A stretch of DNA of 64,000 nucleotides from Firm-04 sp045600205 (GCA_045600205.1 JAZRXM010000044.1:39390-103389); one strand, 5' to 3'. Shown: positions 16,403 to 26,270, numbered from the stretch's first letter. A program made the numbers and translations. The notes: a model not told the origin generated them from the sequence alone.

Positions 16403-18442
16403 TCAGACAATCCGCTGGAATTGCTTTTCAATTTTATATTTTGACAGCAAAAACATCACAGGTCTGCCATGCGGACAATGCCGCACACCATCCATCGCCC
16501 AGACCTGCTCTGCGAGAACCTGCAGCTCCTCAGTGTTAGAATGATCGCCAGAACGAATTGCCGCTTTGCACGCAAGTGTATGGAAATAATCATCCAGCAG
16601 ATGCGTGTCAGGGCTTGTTGACTGCATCAGACACTGCTCCGCAAGCTCCTGCACAATGCTGTCAAGATCCAATTCCGCACAGGAAAGCGGAACACCCGTC
16701 AGTTTTACAATCGGTGCTTCATCAAACGCAAACGTGAACCCAACACGCTCCAGATCAGCAGCCTGCTCACGAAGAGCATCAATTTCAGCGGCTGTCAACA
16801 GCATGACCACAGGCGTCAACAACGTTTGGCGATCTTTACACTGTCGGCTGCGGAAGCGTTCAAACAAAATCCGCTCATGTGCGGCGTGCTTGTCAATCAT
16901 CACAAACTGTTCACCTGACTCTGCCAGAATGTAGTTGTCAAACAGCTCCCCAATGACCCGAATCGGGCTTTCCTGCAACTCTGAAACAGCAGTATCTTCG
17001 TGCTTTTCCTCAACAGCCTGCGGAACAGGCTGTGCGTGCAAAGCAGGGTAGTTTTCAAGGTTCGGGAGATGGATGATCGGCTCCGAAACAGGCGGCGGAG
17101 GAGGTGATTTTCTCTCCGATTTTTGCACATCCGAAACATCCGTATAAACGGGGTTTTCAACCTTTTGAACAGGTTTTCCACAATCAAAAGTGGAAGAACT
17201 GCTCGATTGTGGATTATCCTGTTGAATCTGTTGAACAGGTTGAGGATTCTCGACTGTTTTCGTGCTTTTAAACAGTAGGTCGGGAGTGTTGGAATCCTGT
17301 CCGGAAATAGGCGCGAACCAATCTGTTTTCGGTTTTTTCGGGGTATAGGAAATAACGCTCCTTTGTACTGTAGATACGTCGTTTTTAGGATTCTGAGGAT
17401 CATCCCGCGGCACATCAGGCAACTGAAAATCATAAATCAGATGATTCGCGGTCAAGGCAGACATTGCAGCAAAATAAATCGCAGAATAAACGCGCTTTTC
17501 ATCAGAAAAACGCACCTCTGCCTTCGTCGGATGCATATTGACATCCACCACGCGAGGCGAAATCTGCATTTGCAACACGCAGGCAGGATATTTTCCTGTC
17601 ATCAGCAATGTTTTGTACGCCTCCTCAAGCGCGGCAGTGCAAGTCCCCGACCGCACGGCACGTCCATTGACAAAGAAAAGCTGCATCGCACGATTTGTAC
17701 GTGAATACAGCGGTTTGATAACATATCCATCGACCATGATACCACCGCCGCCCTGTTCTTCCTCGTAATGCACAGGAATCAGGTCACCGGCAAATTGCTT
17801 ACCGAAAATCGCGTAAATTGCAGAAAAAAGTTCGCCATCCCCGGGAGTCACGAATTCCGTCTTATTCTCCCGAATCAAACGAAACGAAATTTCAGGATGC
17901 GAAAGCGCAATTTTCTGGAAAACCGTCGCAGCAGCATTGCCTTCGGCGGTATCCTTCTTCAAAAAGCCCGCACGTACGGGCACATTGTAAAACAAATCCC
18001 GAACCACGATCGTCGTGCCCTCAGGGCAACCCGATTGCTCCAGCGTGACTTCCTCGCCGCCTTCGATCACATAATGTGTACCGAGTTCGCAGCCCTTTTG
18101 ACGAGTCAGCAGCTCAGTACGGGAAACCGCGCAAACACTGGCTAAAGCCTCCCCGCGAAAGCCAAGAGTCAGGATTGATTCGAGATCAGATTTTTCTTGA
18201 ATTTTACTCGTAGCATGACGTAAAAACGCGGTTTTTACCTGTTCGGACGCAATACCGCAACCATCATCTGTCACACGCAGATACAGCACACCGCCGCGTT
18301 TCAATTCAGCCGTAATATGCGTTGCACCGGAATCGACCGCATTTTCAGTCAATTCTTTTAAAACAGATGCAGGGCGTTCTATCACTTCACCAGCAGCAAT
18401 CAGTTCCGAAATATCTTTCGGTAATACGTGAATTTCAGGCAT
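16403..18442 (-). CDS. mutL: DNA mismatch repair protein MutL
   Basis: Links MutS mismatch recognition to strand nicking. 679 residues: GHKL ATPase N-terminus (ENAVDSGA, DDGCGI, GFRGEAL), a transducer domain to about 330, a Pro/Ser-rich linker (about 340-480), and a C-terminal nuclease domain. The endonuclease metal site is present: DKHAAHERILFE (about residue 515), ACKAAIRSGD and CPHGRP near the end. So this MutL should nick DNA itself, as expected for an organism without MutH. The DQHA motif has Lys in place of Gln, a known variation. AAAGGAG lies 12 bases before the ATG. No mutS is within this window. Confidence 0.97.
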   Translation of the reverse strand: MPEIHVLPKDISELIAAGEVIERPASVLKELTENAVDSGATHITAELKRGGVLYLRVTDDGCGIASEQVKTAFLRHATSKIQEKSDLESILTLGFRGEALASVCAVSRTELLTRQKGCELGTHYVIEGGEEVTLEQSGCPEGTTIVVRDLFYNVPVRAGFLKKDTAEGNAAATVFQKIALSHPEISFRLIRENKTEFVTPGDGELFSAIYAIFGKQFAGDLIPVHYEEEQGGGGIMVDGYVIKPLYSRTNRAMQLFFVNGRAVRSGTCTAALEEAYKTLLMTGKYPACVLQMQISPRVVDVNMHPTKAEVRFSDEKRVYSAIYFAAMSALTANHLIYDFQLPDVPRDDPQNPKNDVSTVQRSVISYTPKKPKTDWFAPISGQDSNTPDLLFKSTKTVENPQPVQQIQQDNPQSSSSSTFDCGKPVQKVENPVYTDVSDVQKSERKSPPPPPVSEPIIHLPNLENYPALHAQPVPQAVEEKHEDTAVSELQESPIRVIGELFDNYILAESGEQFVMIDKHAAHERILFERFRSRQCKDRQTLLTPVVMLLTAAEIDALREQAADLERVGFTFAFDEAPIVKLTGVPLSCAELDLDSIVQELAEQCLMQSTSPDTHLLDDYFHTLACKAAIRSGDHSNTEELQVLAEQVWAMDGVRHCPHGRPVMFLLSKYKIEKQFQRIV

Positions 18443-18485
18443 ATACCGTATCTGCTCCTTTCGACAAAAATCAATAAATCACAAT

Positions 18486-19826
18486 TTAGTTTGAAAATTC
18501 ATCTTTTACAATTTGTGCCTGACCACAAGATAAGCGACCCTCAGGACATTTCCCGGTTACGTAACAGCTCGGTCCCATCAGCCGATATACATCAGGCGAT
18601 TTTGCACGTAATTGCTTCAAAAGTGAAACAGCAACCGCTCGAATTTCCCATTGCGCACGGCGACAGGTTCGAAGCGCAAAGAAATGCTGCAACTCACGAC
18701 CATTCATACAACAAGTGACGTCCAACTGATTGCCCGCAAGCGCGAAATATTGCACCGCATACATCGGCAAGCCTTCGGAAAGAAGTTTTTTAAGCATCTG
18801 CGTGTTTTCTGTAAAAGCACTCTGATAAATGGAAAGTGCTTTCTCATTTGAAGCAATTGAATCAGGAAGCAAATACGTGTTTTTCTGCACCGCCTGCATA
18901 ATATGCGGCACAAGCACAGACTGAACACGATGACGCACCAAATGTGTCACCGCAGCAAGTGACAAATTTTTTATGTAAAAGTTAGCCGATATCAGTTCCA
19001 ACTCCCGTGGGCGTTCGCCATGTACGATTTCTTCAAGAGATACGTTCATATCATTGGTATATGACCAGTTGGATAATGCAGCAGAACATACAATATCCCG
19101 CGCATTTGGTGTATCAAACAACAATTCCGTTTTTGCAGCCGAGACCATTGGATCCATAATTTCAGGCAGCGACTCAGGAAGCGCATAACGAAAAGAATCA
19201 GATTGATATTTTAACTGCATCTGATTCAACAGGTTCGGAAAATATTGTTCAAACTGTGTTTTCAACGATTCTCCGAGCTTTTTCAATTCAGGAAATACAC
19301 TTCCCCGCCCCCATAACATTGCTGCAATCATATGCATTAACTCACGAGCATTCATTGTACAATAAAAATTACTACGAAAACAATAGGGCAGCAAAAAACG
19401 CGCATCTTCTTTCGGAATCTCTAATTCCAGAAGTGCGGCATACTTGTTAAATAGGTTATTCATATGTTGTGCAAACTGCGAGGAAATATGCTCAGGCAAT
19501 TCAGGCAGATAGCATCCAACATTTGTAAAATCAACGTATCTTCGAGATTGTACGGTAAAAGAAGCCAATCGGAATTCAATCACAAACTCCTCAACACAAA
19601 CGCTGACACTATCAAATGCAAGAGAAAAAATCGCATGTTCAACGAGCGACTGATGCCCTGAAGCTACGACTTTTTCAATCAGCGACCCGTTATTTTCCTT
19701 TTCACGCGACCGATCCAGAATTTCAAGCGAAGTGCCCTGCGTAGTGGAAATTCGACCCGCCGCCGCACAGACAAGTTCGCCATTTGTTGATGCGGCAATG
19801 ATTTGAACCTTCGGCTCTTTATACAT
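18486..19826 (-). CDS. thyX: Fused double-domain flavin-dependent thymidylate synthase (ThyX-ThyX)
   Basis: 446 residues, about twice the normal ThyX length, made of two ThyX-like halves. Half 1 (about 1-230) has GHQSLVEHAIFSLAF, a degraded signature RLASFTVQSRRY (86-97) and MNARELMHM (158-166), but no AQWEIR. Half 2 (about 240-446) has LVRHRVQSVLVPHI (RHR at 298-300, the following N and S-x-R lost), then MNGRELQHFFALR (374-386) and AQWEIR (391-396). So each half keeps a different part of the FAD/dUMP site. ThyX active sites form between subunits, so the fusion may supply complementary faces. Start ATG 19826 has AAAGGA eight bases upstream. The 128-base gap upstream shows TTGACA without a convincing -10. 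Confidence 0.88.
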   Translation of the reverse strand: MYKEPKVQIIAASTNGELVCAAAGRISTTQGTSLEILDRSREKENNGSLIEKVVASGHQSLVEHAIFSLAFDSVSVCVEEFVIEFRLASFTVQSRRYVDFTNVGCYLPELPEHISSQFAQHMNNLFNKYAALLELEIPKEDARFLLPYCFRSNFYCTMNARELMHMIAAMLWGRGSVFPELKKLGESLKTQFEQYFPNLLNQMQLKYQSDSFRYALPESLPEIMDPMVSAAKTELLFDTPNARDIVCSAALSNWSYTNDMNVSLEEIVHGERPRELELISANFYIKNLSLAAVTHLVRHRVQSVLVPHIMQAVQKNTYLLPDSIASNEKALSIYQSAFTENTQMLKKLLSEGLPMYAVQYFALAGNQLDVTCCMNGRELQHFFALRTCRRAQWEIRAVAVSLLKQLRAKSPDVYRLMGPSCYVTGKCPEGRLSCGQAQIVKDEFSN

Positions 19827-19954
19827 AACGATTATCCTTTCAGATACGTACTTTTCATATAACATAAATCACTCTGAGAAGCAAGTTGTCAATATAACTA
19901 ATCAAAGCAAGATGTCCGAACATATATTTTCAAGTATAAAACAAAATCCACTAT

Positions 19955-20602
19955 TTACGATGTATAAAATTTCGTAAATGCGTGTGATACAGTACAATCA
20001 GCTAGATGTCCGGTACAAACAGAAATCGAATAAGGAATATCATTAAATTGGAAAATTCCTTGATAGAACGAAAAGTTGTCTGCATCAGCATGAATAAACG
20101 AAATTTTCGCTTCAGATAAAGAAAAAGGGATATCAGCAAGCGGGAGCCGAATCCCTCCACCATGCCATTTTCCATATGCTTCTTTCAATGTCCAGATACG
20201 CGAAAACTCCGCATTTACATCATTTGAAGATTGTATCTGTTGTTGTTCCAAAGTTGTACAGACAGATTTTAATGCGGATTTACGAAATTTTCGTGGGGGT
20301 TCAGCATCAATTCCAATGGGTTGACTGCTGACAGCACAAACAGCAAGACCACGGCAATGCGCCATATTGATGTGTAAAAAAGGATGTATTAGCTGTGGTT
20401 TTCCTTGTTCATCACGCAACAAAAACGTGTGCGGGATACCATAAAATTCCTGCAAAACCGAAGAAACCATATTATAAGTTAAAAAATGTTCAACAGTATG
20501 TCTGCGTCGGGTTTCAATGGATTTCTCATCAGGCAATGGCATTGCAAAAACTCGAAAAAAGTTCGAATCTGCTGAATTTACAGACAGCAAAGGAAGAATC
20601 AT
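19955..20602 (-). CDS. Sfp-type 4'-phosphopantetheinyl transferase
   Basis: Transfers the phosphopantetheine arm from CoA to carrier proteins. 215 residues with INMAHCRGLAVCAV, the Mg-binding GIDAE and WTLKEAYGKWHGGGI, which are the Sfp/Gsp motifs. Length fits the family. It overlaps the deoC stop by one base (TGATG), so it is translationally coupled. No PKS or NRPS is in the window, so the carrier substrate is unknown; it may serve fatty-acid ACP. It is locally AT-rich compared with the neighbours. Confidence 0.9.
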   Translation of the reverse strand: MILPLLSVNSADSNFFRVFAMPLPDEKSIETRRRHTVEHFLTYNMVSSVLQEFYGIPHTFLLRDEQGKPQLIHPFLHINMAHCRGLAVCAVSSQPIGIDAEPPRKFRKSALKSVCTTLEQQQIQSSNDVNAEFSRIWTLKEAYGKWHGGGIRLPLADIPFSLSEAKISFIHADADNFSFYQGIFQFNDIPYSISVCTGHLADCTVSHAFTKFYTS

Positions 20603-21243
20603 CAGTCAAACAAAACAGCGGTCGAACTGGTGCCAATTCGATCACAGCCTGCTTCCAAAAATGCTTCCATCTGCTCGCGTGTACGAATTCCGCCTGCTGC
20701 CTTGATTTTCACATTTTCGCCGATATTTGCTTTCAGGAGAGCAATATCCTCCAATTTTGCACCAGCTTTGCTATATCCTGTTGAGGTTTTGATATAATCA
20801 GCACCACCCTCTGTCACAAGCTTGCAAACACGTACTTTTTCGTCATCAGTAAGCAGACAGGTCTCTACAATCACTTTGAGGATTTTATTTTCAGCCGCTT
20901 TTCTGACAGCTTTAATCTGCTTCAAAACAACAGCATCTTCTTCATTTTTAAGATATCCAATATTAATCACCATATCAATTTCATCTGCGCCGTCTGAAAC
21001 TGCTTTTGCCGTTTCATAAAGCTTGATGGAGGTGGTGGAATAACCGAGGGGAAAACCAATTACAGTGCAAACACGAAGTGTCGGAAATGCAGCTTTTGCG
21101 AGTTTTACATAGCACGGAGGAATGCAGACGGATGCCGTTTCATACTCAACAGCCTCACGACAAATTTTCGCAATATCCTCCCAACGAGCATCCTGTCGCA
21201 AACAGGTGTGGTCAACGTGCGCAAGAATCTCTTCATTTGTCAT
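20602..21243 (-). CDS. deoC: Deoxyribose-phosphate aldolase
   Basis: Splits 2-deoxyribose 5-phosphate to acetaldehyde and glyceraldehyde 3-phosphate in deoxynucleoside salvage. 213 residues from ATG 21243, with a GGAAAGGG site about seven bases upstream; a longer reading adds 28 unsupported residues. Motifs: DHTCLRQDA, VCTVIGFPLGYS, EIDMVINIGYLK, LKVIVETCLL and the Schiff-base Lys in YIKTSTGYS, then KAAGGIRT. Confidence 0.97.
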   Translation of the reverse strand: MTNEEILAHVDHTCLRQDARWEDIAKICREAVEYETASVCIPPCYVKLAKAAFPTLRVCTVIGFPLGYSTTSIKLYETAKAVSDGADEIDMVINIGYLKNEEDAVVLKQIKAVRKAAENKILKVIVETCLLTDDEKVRVCKLVTEGGADYIKTSTGYSKAGAKLEDIALLKANIGENVKIKAAGGIRTREQMEAFLEAGCDRIGTSSTAVLFD

Positions 21244-21265
21244 AATTTTCCCTTTCCTTCCGATC

Positions 21266-21658
21266 TTAACGGTCCTTGAACAGCATGGTTCGCGCCGCGC
21301 CGACAGCCAGAACAACCGCACCGGCAAGCAACAGCGTCAACAAAGCGAACACGAGCCAAAGCACCGCAAAATCAACATATTTTCTTACAAAACAATACGT
21401 CAAAACATCCGCTGCCATGATTGCGAACATTCGGATACCATGTGACAGCATACTATGGAAAAATACAGATAATTCGTTTATTTTATGCGTTTGAGCATGA
21501 CTTGCAAATGATAAACAAGCCACAGTACCTAAAAAAAGGAGCAACAAAGACAGCATCATCCAGCCGCCGCGCAAAAATTCAAATGTCGGAAGCATAAGCA
21601 GTTGAAATGCGAAAATCAACGTATATGCGATCATATTTTGTTTACGCTGCGACATCAT
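21266..21658 (-). CDS. Small membrane protein, unknown function
   Basis: 130 residues from ATG 21658 (MMSQRKQNM), with GGAGG nine bases upstream inside the end of the preceding gene, which it overlaps by 17 bases. Four hydrophobic segments are visible (about 9-27, 31-50, 68-90, 95-120). I recognise no family motif. Together with the partner gene upstream it forms a two-gene membrane unit between gyrA and deoC. A C-terminal stretch VVLAVGAARTMLFKDR is basic and probably cytoplasmic. Existence is well supported by the overlap and ribosome site. Confidence 0.72.
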   Translation of the reverse strand: MMSQRKQNMIAYTLIFAFQLLMLPTFEFLRGGWMMLSLLLLFLGTVACLSFASHAQTHKINELSVFFHSMLSHGIRMFAIMAADVLTYCFVRKYVDFAVLWLVFALLTLLLAGAVVLAVGAARTMLFKDR

Positions 21659-22106
21659 TCTGCTTCGCCTCCGATGATTTGTGCTTTTGCAGGAACAATG
21701 CGTCAATCGGCGAAAAAACGAGTAAAATCACACCATTGATCGTCAAACGCGCCGAATAAAGTGCCGTTAATTCTCGCAACTGAGAAACGCCGTCTGCCTC
21801 TGCGCCAAGCAAATTCAGATCCGGGTACATCAGGATATCTCGCACTGTCATCAATCCTGCACATAAAAACGGGAGCAAAATTGCAGCAAAAAACACGCTA
21901 AGACGAGATATTCCTGTCTTTTCTTCCTGTTGGATACCATGATACAACAATGCCGTCAAAAGTGCAGAAATCATAAATAACCCGGCACTGATTTGCAACA
22001 AATCGCAGATTGCCCATACAAAAATCTGGAAAAACAGGCTGCCTGCAAGGACTGCCGCAAACCGCTTACAATAATCGAAAATCTCAGCAGATGTTTGCTT
22101 TTCCAC
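21642..22106 (-). CDS. Membrane protein, unknown function
   Basis: 154 residues starting with GTG at 22106, with GAGGTG about seven bases before. Four hydrophobic segments (about 15-35, 38-56, 66-85, 115-135) and a charged C-terminus. No family recognised. It begins 18 bases after gyrA and overlaps the next membrane protein, so it probably reads through from the gyr operon. The shared size and topology suggest the two may form a heteromeric membrane complex, which is an inference only. Confidence 0.75.
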   Translation of the reverse strand: MEKQTSAEIFDYCKRFAAVLAGSLFFQIFVWAICDLLQISAGLFMISALLTALLYHGIQQEEKTGISRLSVFFAAILLPFLCAGLMTVRDILMYPDLNLLGAEADGVSQLRELTALYSARLTINGVILLVFSPIDALFLQKHKSSEAKQNDVAA

Positions 22107-22124
22107 GCAGGCTCACCTCAATTA

Positions 22125-24797
22125 TCATTCTTCCGATTCGTCAGAATCCTCGTCATCATCCACGATTTCATCCTCAACAGACTGCGACGCTTCCGCAGTT
22201 TCCTCCGCGAGTGCTTCCTGCTCCTGTGCCGCAAGCTCCTCCTCGGAAAGCTGCTCAACCTCACTGACCTCGGCAGTATCATCATGAACAGTACGGGTAA
22301 ATGCGACAACGCGCTCATTTTCGGATACGCGCATGACACGGACGCCCTTCGCAATTCTACCCATAATGCGCACATCTTCTGAATAAATACGAATCAGGAT
22401 GCCGTCGCTCGAAACCAGAACGATATCGTCATCCGCATCAACAACCTTGATGCCCGTAACAAATCCGCGCTCATCATCCGGCTTATAGTTCGTGACGCCC
22501 TTGCCGCCGCGATTGCGAAGCGGATAGCTTTCGATCTCGCTGCGCTTGCCGAAGCCCTTTTCGGTAACGGTCAACAGTGTTGCGCCCTCACGAACTCTTG
22601 CCATGGACACGATCTCATCGCCCTCACGCAATCTCATGGCGCGAACACCATGCGCGCTTCTGCCCTGCGGACGGATGCAGTTTTCATCCAGACGGATCGC
22701 CATACCCATTTTCGTTGCGATCATGAGCTGGTCTTTTCCACCGGTCATACGGACGCCTTCAATTTCGTCGCCCTCATCCAGTTTGATTGCAATCAAGCCG
22801 TTTTTGCGTACATTTTTGTATGCGGGAAGCGGTGTACGCTTGATTTTACCGTTCTTCGTGACAATGCAGATAAAGCTTTCGTCGTCAAATTCGCTGACTT
22901 TCATCATGGCTGCGATTTTCTCATTCTCAGCAAGCGGCAGCATGTTGATAATGTTTGTACCCTTGGAATCCTTGCCGCCCATGGGAATCTCAAAACAACG
23001 AAGATCAAACATAATTCCGCGATTGGTGAAGAACAGAACATGGTCGTGGCTGGAGCCGACAAACATCTCGGAGGCAAAATCCTCCTCGCGCTGCTTCATG
23101 CCCGTAACGCCTTTGCCGCCGCGCTTTTGTGTTTTATAGATGGAAATCGGCACACGCTTGATATAGCCGAAATTCGTATAAGTGACGACACAATCCTCAA
23201 CGGGAATCAGGTCTTCAATATCCATTTCGCCGCTGACATTTTCGATTTCGGTGCGGCGTTCATCGCTATACTGCGTGCGGATTTTTTCAAGGTCATCATG
23301 AATGATGCCCAGCACACGCTCCTTATGTGCAAGAATATCGCGCAGATCGTTAATTTTATCGCAGAGCGCACGGACTTCCGCAAAAATTTTGTCGCGTTCC
23401 AGACCTGTCAACTGACCCAGACGCATCGCAATAATTGCGTCTGCCTGCTCCTCGGAAAGACCGATGGTCGCATACGGCACTTCGGAGGGATCAACGGTCA
23501 CGCCCATTGCCGTGCGATACGCCTCATCAGTCATCAAAGTGGTCAGGTCGGTATCTGCAAATCGTTCCATCAGGCGATCTTTACCTTCCTGCTGGTTTTT
23601 CGAATTGCGCAAGATCTCAATGACCTCGTCAATGAAATCAAGTGCAACAAGGAAGCCTTGCAGGATATGTGCGCGTTCGCGTGCTTTTTTCAGATCAAAA
23701 CGACTTGCACGCTGCACAACCTCGATCTGGAAATTGAGGTATTCTTCGAGAATCTGCTTGAGCGTCAGTTCCTTTGGCTCGCCATTGACCAACGCCAGCA
23801 TGATGACGCCGTAGGTATCCTGAAGCTGCGTATAACGGAACAACTGATTGAGCACAAGATTCGGATTTGCATCCTTTTTCAGCTCAATGCAGATGCGCAG
23901 ACCTTCTCTGTCAGATTCATCGCGGATATCATGGATACCCTCAACGCGCTTTTCTTTCGCAAGTGCTGCAATATCGGTAATCAGTTCCGCCTTGTTGACC
24001 ATATACGGAATCTCGTGTACCAAAATGCACTGACGGTTCTTGATCTCAACAATTTCGGTCTTGGAACGGACAGTCAGTTTGCCTCTGCCCGTTGCGTAAG
24101 CCGCACGGATACCCGAGCGACCCATAATGATACCGCCTGTCGGGAAATCGGGTCCTTTGATAAAGCCCATCAGCTGTTCGAGCGTTGCTTCGGGATTCTC
24201 AATCAGATAATCCAGACCGTCAATGACCTCGCCCAGATTGTGCGGCGGAATATGCGATGCCATACCGACTGCGATACCCTCGGAACCGTTTACCAGCAGA
24301 CACGGGAATTTTGAAGGCAATACGACAGGTTCTTGCAAACGATCATCGTAGTTTGACTGGAAATCAACAGTTTCTTTCTGGATATCCGTCAGCATCTGCA
24401 CGGACATTTTCGTCATTTTTGCTTCCGTATAACGGTAAGCAGCAGGCGGGTCGCCGTCAATGGAACCGAAGTTTCCGTGACCATCAACCAAAGGATAGCG
24501 CATGGAAAAACTTTGTGCCAGACGTACCAGTGCCATATAAACCGAAGCATCACCATGGGGGTGATATTCACCCAGCACGGAACCGACAATGTCGGCGCAC
24601 TTACGGTAAGGTTTTTCAGGAGTCAGTGCCTTTTCGTACATCGTATAGAGAATGCGGCGATGTACAGGTTTCAGACCGTCACGCACATCGGGGAGCGCAC
24701 GGGAAGTGATAACGGACATGGAATAGGCAATGAACGACTGGCGCATTTCCTTTTCGATGTCGCGTCGTATCATGATGGATTTTGTCGTGTCGTACAA
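22125..24797 (-). CDS. gyrA: DNA gyrase subunit A
   Basis: Breaks and rejoins DNA in gyrase, acting with GyrB. 890 residues. N-terminal winged-helix and tower: SVITSRALPDVRDGLKPVHR, the catalytic Tyr in AAYRYTEAKM (about residue 122), and the quinolone-region GDASVYMALVRL. The C-terminal beta-pinwheel contains the GyrA box QRGGKGV followed by repeats such as RGGKGVTNYK. The acidic tail (about 840-890) is rich in Glu, Asp and Ser. The start is TTG at 24797, nine bases after AAAAGGA. Unusually, gyrA is separated from gyrB by two YcxB-like genes. Confidence 0.98.
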   Translation of the reverse strand: MYDTTKSIMIRRDIEKEMRQSFIAYSMSVITSRALPDVRDGLKPVHRRILYTMYEKALTPEKPYRKCADIVGSVLGEYHPHGDASVYMALVRLAQSFSMRYPLVDGHGNFGSIDGDPPAAYRYTEAKMTKMSVQMLTDIQKETVDFQSNYDDRLQEPVVLPSKFPCLLVNGSEGIAVGMASHIPPHNLGEVIDGLDYLIENPEATLEQLMGFIKGPDFPTGGIIMGRSGIRAAYATGRGKLTVRSKTEIVEIKNRQCILVHEIPYMVNKAELITDIAALAKEKRVEGIHDIRDESDREGLRICIELKKDANPNLVLNQLFRYTQLQDTYGVIMLALVNGEPKELTLKQILEEYLNFQIEVVQRASRFDLKKARERAHILQGFLVALDFIDEVIEILRNSKNQQEGKDRLMERFADTDLTTLMTDEAYRTAMGVTVDPSEVPYATIGLSEEQADAIIAMRLGQLTGLERDKIFAEVRALCDKINDLRDILAHKERVLGIIHDDLEKIRTQYSDERRTEIENVSGEMDIEDLIPVEDCVVTYTNFGYIKRVPISIYKTQKRGGKGVTGMKQREEDFASEMFVGSSHDHVLFFTNRGIMFDLRCFEIPMGGKDSKGTNIINMLPLAENEKIAAMMKVSEFDDESFICIVTKNGKIKRTPLPAYKNVRKNGLIAIKLDEGDEIEGVRMTGGKDQLMIATKMGMAIRLDENCIRPQGRSAHGVRAMRLREGDEIVSMARVREGATLLTVTEKGFGKRSEIESYPLRNRGGKGVTNYKPDDERGFVTGIKVVDADDDIVLVSSDGILIRIYSEDVRIMGRIAKGVRVMRVSENERVVAFTRTVHDDTAEVSEVEQLSEEELAAQEQEALAEETAEASQSVEDEIVDDDEDSDESEE

Positions 24798-24832
24798 GAT
24801 ATCAAGTCCTTTTCAATGGATTTTGATTTCGA

Positions 24833-25486
24833 TCATTTCGATTCAGTCAATGAAAATGCCTTGCGCATCTGCGAAATTTCCGCCTCGGAAAAATCCTTTT
24901 TCGGGACAACATAAAAATTATGCTTGACCAGATACAGAATGAAAAAATCATCATATTCATGGATTTTCAAGCCGGGACCAAAGGGTAATTCTGTCGGGGC
25001 AATCGGTTCGGCAGGAACCGTAATTTCCGCCTCCTCAAACAGCTCATTGAAGCCGTCTGCATTGGTGGTATCTTCAGATTTCTGCGATTCTTCGTCAGTT
25101 TCGGGTTCAATCTGCTCTACGGTTTCTTCCTCTGTGGGGGCATCCTCGGTACGCACCGTCACGCCATCATCATAGAGGGAAAGGGTGTAGATATCATTTT
25201 CCAGTTCTTTCAGTGAAAGCATCAAAGAACGGCGGATCTTCAACGGATTATAAATCAAAATCAGGATCATTGCCAGACAAATGATAACCAGAAAATACGC
25301 AAGTTTGTTGGATGGATCATCCACAGCAGCTTTCACATACAGACATCCGATTGCAAACAGAATCGCAATCAGAATATAATTTCTCGGATATACGTATTTT
25401 TTCTGATATGCACGAAATGCCTTGTCAAAAATCGGCAACGGGATGTGGTAGCTTTTTTCAAGCTTCGGTTTCCGGCTCAGATTCAT
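24833..25486 (-). CDS. YcxB-like membrane protein (second copy)
   Basis: 217 residues. A basic N-terminus is followed by two membrane helices (about 36-54 and 62-80), then a soluble domain with an acidic insertion (about 115-165) rich in Glu and Thr, and a C-terminal segment DDFFILYLVKHNFYVVPKKDF, which is the YcxB-type ending. Function of the family is unknown. The ATG at 25486 has GGAGG nine bases upstream within the preceding gene, overlapping it by 29 bases. It lies between gyrB and gyrA and is very probably co-transcribed with them. Confidence 0.8.
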   Translation of the reverse strand: MNLSRKPKLEKSYHIPLPIFDKAFRAYQKKYVYPRNYILIAILFAIGCLYVKAAVDDPSNKLAYFLVIICLAMILILIYNPLKIRRSLMLSLKELENDIYTLSLYDDGVTVRTEDAPTEEETVEQIEPETDEESQKSEDTTNADGFNELFEEAEITVPAEPIAPTELPFGPGLKIHEYDDFFILYLVKHNFYVVPKKDFSEAEISQMRKAFSLTESK

Positions 25487-26258
25487 CGAAGCTTTCCTCC
25501 GTTTCTAAGGTTTCGTCGGCAGATTCCGTCATATCTTCGTTTTCTTCCGCATCTTCGTCAAAATCATGGATGCGGTTTCCGTTATCATCGAAAATACGCA
25601 ATTTTTTTGCACCGTAGTACTGCTCACAAACGCCCTCTGCGGATACATTCTCACCGCTGTCATCAATGTCAATCACTTCATCCTCATTGAGCAAAGACTG
25701 CGTTGCCAGCAGCATATATCCGCCTGAGCAACGGTTTTTTGCAAAATCAATCAGCATTGCGACAATTTCATCATCCGTGCCTTTTTTCGGAACATAAAGG
25801 AAATTGTTTGCAATCGCGCCATCCGCAAAAACGAAGCCCTGCTTGCTTTCAAACGCTTTCATGGTGGAGGTGGAGAAATGCGTCACAGCATTTTCTCTTT
25901 CTTCCTCAGAAAGCTCCTCCTCGTCGTCAATCAGCTCAAACGAGGTGACTTCATGCGGATAAAACGTCATTTCGCGTTTTTCACCATACTGCAAACGGTT
26001 AGTTGCCAGAAACTTCTTGTTTGCGGGAATGAAGCAATATGATAAACCGACTGCAACACACGCAATTGCGTAGAAAATCATCATGAAGTTGTGCAGTGTG
26101 AACATCAGCACAATGCAAATAATGCCAAGCACAATGCTGACAATCAGCGGAACATAGCGGTTTCTGCGCTCTGCTTCGAGATAAATCTTATAAACTTCCT
26201 CAAAATCCTTATCGGTCAGTTCAGTTGTGACGGAAAACAGCTTTTCTTCCTTTGCCAT
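25458..26258 (-). CDS. YcxB-like membrane protein (first copy)
   Basis: 266 residues with a YcxB-type layout: short cytoplasmic N-terminus, two membrane helices (about 36-54 and 58-76), a beta-rich domain (about 85-180) with NRLQYGEKREMTFYPHEV and FLYVPKKGTDDEIV, then a long acidic, unstructured tail (about 195-266) rich in Glu and Asp. AGGAG is six bases before the ATG. It begins 12 bases after the gyrB stop. It is a diverged paralogue of the next gene. Function unknown. Confidence 0.8.
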   Translation of the reverse strand: MAKEEKLFSVTTELTDKDFEEVYKIYLEAERRNRYVPLIVSIVLGIICIVLMFTLHNFMMIFYAIACVAVGLSYCFIPANKKFLATNRLQYGEKREMTFYPHEVTSFELIDDEEELSEEERENAVTHFSTSTMKAFESKQGFVFADGAIANNFLYVPKKGTDDEIVAMLIDFAKNRCSGGYMLLATQSLLNEDEVIDIDDSGENVSAEGVCEQYYGAKKLRIFDDNGNRIHDFDEDAEENEDMTESADETLETEESFDESEPETEA

Positions 26259-26270
26259 ACCCTGCTCCTA

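Noticed and set aside
22650..24314. 554-codon + strand open frame opposite gyrA
   Set aside because: Shadow of gyrA codon bias, no motif and no ribosome site.
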